From: Limnephilus marmoratus
Taxonomy: Eukaryota; Arthropoda; Insecta; Trichoptera; Limnephilidae
Assembly: GCA_917880885.1 (NCBI GenBank)
Contig: OU862913.1
Span: 3,844,001-3,908,000 of the forward strand
Direction of reading: 5' to 3'
Length of the DNA: 64,000 nucleotides
A program made the position numbers and the translations under genes. The notes beneath the pieces are model-generated. The model was given only the letters and a program-made list of their open reading frames with translations. It searched no databases and was not told the origin of the DNA. Of the stretch, positions 61,865 to 64,000 are shown piece by piece (position 1 is the first letter of the stretch; every line of letters starts with the position of its first letter).

Positions 61865-63988
61865 TCACCTGGGCCGAAGCCTTCCTTGCCATGGGTTAGA
61901 CCTGAAACATGGAGAAACAGAATTAGAGACACTTCTATTACGTAACATACCGGAGAGATCTAATTCGTCCGTCGACAATTCCAACGTGTCAGACGCGAAT
62001 TCCTGGTTATCTTCCTCCTGCCATGAAACATGTAATTCCTTTAGCTGGTCTAAATGTCTTTTCCACACCATATTAGACTTGTTAATTTTTATGAAATATA
62101 TTTTACTACCTTTTTTATCCACAATAACCCCAGGGACCCATAACCTATTACCCTGAGATCTGAAATCTCTAGTCATTACTTTCTGACCTATATTAAAACC
62201 TGATTTAACTCTACCCTTATATTGTCTTTTCTGATTGTTTTGGCTCTGAGTAACCTTTTTTATTACTTTGTTTCGTCGAGTAGAACCTGAACTACCCGTT
62301 CTATCCTCAATTTTCCTTGGAATCAGAGAGTCAAATACTGTTCTAATTTTTCTACCCATTAATAATACAGATGGCTCACATCCTGTTGTTGCGTGAACTG
62401 TATTCCTATAGTCTGCTAAAAAGTCACCTAACTTTTCTTTATAATCTGAAGGAAATCCATTATGTTTACAAATTTTTTTAAGGAAATTTTTACAAGTCTT
62501 TACTGTAGCTTCAGCTTGCCCGTTGCTACTAGGGTGATTGACTGGACTAGTGATATGTTCTATCCCATTTTTCTTACAAAAATTTTCAAAATCCTCAGAA
62601 CAAAAACACGTACCATTATCACTAACTAAAGTTGCAGGAAAACCAAATTGCGAAAATAATCTATGAAGTATTTCGATATTTTCTTTTGAAGACAGACTGT
62701 TTACTTCCAGACACTCAATCCACTTTGAAGAAGAGTCTACCACCACTAAAAAATTTTTGTTATACAAACTACCATGATCAATATGTACCCTGAACCATAC
62801 TTCAGGTTCATATGGCCACACTGCTAAAGAACTCTTTTGTGATTCTGGTTTAATTTCTAAACAATCTCTACAATTTTCCGTTATTTTCTCCAAATCTTGA
62901 TTAATTTTTGGCCACCAGACAAAGCTTTTTGCAATACCTTTAGTCTTAAAAACCCCTAAATGAGATCTATGTAACATCTTTAAAACCTCTTGTCCTAAAG
63001 ACTCAGGTACAACAACCCTATGTTGATATAAAACACACCCATTTATCAAAGACAATTCTAACCTTTTTTCCCAAAAAATTCTAATAAAGTTACCACTTTG
63101 TGCCTTTTTTACTGATGCTGGCCAACCTTCGATAAGAAAATTTTTTACTTGACCTAACACATCATCCTTTTCGGTTTCGCTTTTTATCACGTCTAAAGAC
63201 AAATTAAACCCATTATTCTCGAAATAATTAATGTAATCAGACTCTATCTCATCTTCACAGCTAACCTTTCCAATCGGACACCTGCTCAGAAAGTCTGAAC
63301 AATTATTTTTCGATTTTACATATTCAATTTTAAAATTAAACGAACCTAACATAATAGCATATCTCTGTAACCTTGACGCGGCAATCTTAGGTACTTCTTT
63401 ATTTTCACCTAAAATTCTCACTAACGGCTGATTATCCACAGCTAAAATAAATTCTCTGCCGTACAAATATTGATAAAACTTCTTAATTCCAAAAATAATT
63501 GCTGTTGCTTCAATATCTAGAATAGAATAATTCTTTTCCGCTTTAGTTAAAGTTCTGCTTGCGAACCCAATCGGTCTTTCTACGCCATTTTGAAACCTAT
63601 GAAGTAATGTTGCTGCTACCCCATTAAAACTACCATCTGTGACAAGTTTCACAGGTATATTTTCGTCAAAATGCGTTAAAATCCTATCCGAAGTTAATAT
63701 TCTTTTAATTATCGCAAAACTATTTTCTTGTTCCGTACCCCATTGAAACTTAACATCTTTTTTAAGTAATTCGTATAATGGTGACAATATATTTGCCATA
63801 TTTGGAATAAAATTACGATAATAACTAATCATACCTAATAAACTTCTTAAATTATTTAAATCACTAGGTGCTGGTGCATTTAAAATGGCTTCTTTATTCC
63901 GTTCACACGGTTGAATCCCTTGTTCACTTATTTTATAACCTAAAAACTCAATAACTTTTAAATTGAATTCACACTTGTCACTATTCAC
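61865..63988 (-). CDS. gypsy-2 Pol, RT thumb to integrase (partial)
   Basis: 707 open codons on the minus strand, cut by the right window edge; the 63988 start is only the first in-frame Met. Order: RT thumb (EFLGYKISEQGIQP, LRSLLGMISYYRNFIPNM); RNase H (LVTDGSFNG, YSILDIEATAI, DNQPLVRI); integrase zinc region (HRSHLG, then WWPKI and C-x2-C); integrase core with HIDHGS (D404), VSDNGTCF and NHPSSNGQAEATVKT; and a C-terminal tail ending RLRPR. Colinear with gypsy-1 and clearly the same lineage, but diverged in sequence. One residue is missing just after the first catalytic Asp compared with gypsy-1. No stop or frameshift within the visible part. Confidence 0.88.
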   Translation of the reverse strand: MNSDKCEFNLKVIEFLGYKISEQGIQPCERNKEAILNAPAPSDLNNLRSLLGMISYYRNFIPNMANILSPLYELLKKDVKFQWGTEQENSFAIIKRILTSDRILTHFDENIPVKLVTDGSFNGVAATLLHRFQNGVERPIGFASRTLTKAEKNYSILDIEATAIIFGIKKFYQYLYGREFILAVDNQPLVRILGENKEVPKIAASRLQRYAIMLGSFNFKIEYVKSKNNCSDFLSRCPIGKVSCEDEIESDYINYFENNGFNLSLDVIKSETEKDDVLGQVKNFLIEGWPASVKKAQSGNFIRIFWEKRLELSLINGCVLYQHRVVVPESLGQEVLKMLHRSHLGVFKTKGIAKSFVWWPKINQDLEKITENCRDCLEIKPESQKSSLAVWPYEPEVWFRVHIDHGSLYNKNFLVVVDSSSKWIECLEVNSLSSKENIEILHRLFSQFGFPATLVSDNGTCFCSEDFENFCKKNGIEHITSPVNHPSSNGQAEATVKTCKNFLKKICKHNGFPSDYKEKLGDFLADYRNTVHATTGCEPSVLLMGRKIRTVFDSLIPRKIEDRTGSSGSTRRNKVIKKVTQSQNNQKRQYKGRVKSGFNIGQKVMTRDFRSQGNRLWVPGVIVDKKGSKIYFIKINKSNMVWKRHLDQLKELHVSWQEEDNQEFASDTLELSTDELDLSGMLRNRSVSNSVSPCFRSNPWQGRLRPR

Positions 63989-64000
63989 TGTTAGATTACA

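Overview
This window looks like an intergenic to heterochromatin-like segment of an insect genome, most probably a moth or butterfly (Lepidoptera). That is inferred from three things: AT-rich DNA with spliceosomal introns, a dense mix of non-LTR, Ty3/gypsy, BEL/Pao, piggyBac and PIF/Harbinger-type elements, and expanded C2H2 zinc-finger genes whose fingers read CNYSCS. No gene in the window looks both complete and unbroken except the polyprotein of one LTR retrotransposon.

The host-gene component is a decaying cluster of zinc-finger genes on both strands. Each carries a short acidic exon (motifs IKxEP and DVKKECL) with a phase-1 donor, joined in three cases to a finger-array exon. Acidic exons lie at 1618-1770 (+), 11398-11541 (-), 19922-20110 (-), 23063-23198 (-), 29548-30235 (+, split by an insertion), 31020-31227 (+) and 33411-33563 (+). 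Finger arrays lie at 1867-2566 with a decayed tail to 3430, at 10760-11298, and at 33683-36060 (about 28 units of 84 bp). Older ruins lie at 1-200 and 32240-33100.

The rest is mobile DNA. A non-LTR retrotransposon (about 11723-18437) is interrupted by a 2.46-kb array of tRNA-like units. A gypsy element (23677-28917) has nearly identical LTRs, and a second gypsy copy on the minus strand runs off the right edge (61364-64000). A BEL/Pao element (50466-57156) has indistinguishable LTRs, a 5-bp target duplication and one open 1746-codon frame. It sits inside a broken, multi-exon piggyBac-derived gene (46382-57590). Fragments of at least six further non-LTR elements, a PIF/Harbinger MITE, a pogo-like fragment and four short repeat families (called Rep-1 to Rep-4 here) fill most of what is left.

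The most unusual structures are a foldback with 26-28-bp-spaced GACTAATATCTA motifs in opposed arms (37859-38605), small TIR elements that carry tRNA-like genes (4040-4281, 4467-4597, 10509-10686), tandemly repeated primer-binding sites behind the gypsy LTR, and the shared acidic exon, which carries paired SUMO-type motifs. All family names rest on motifs read by eye; no database search was possible.
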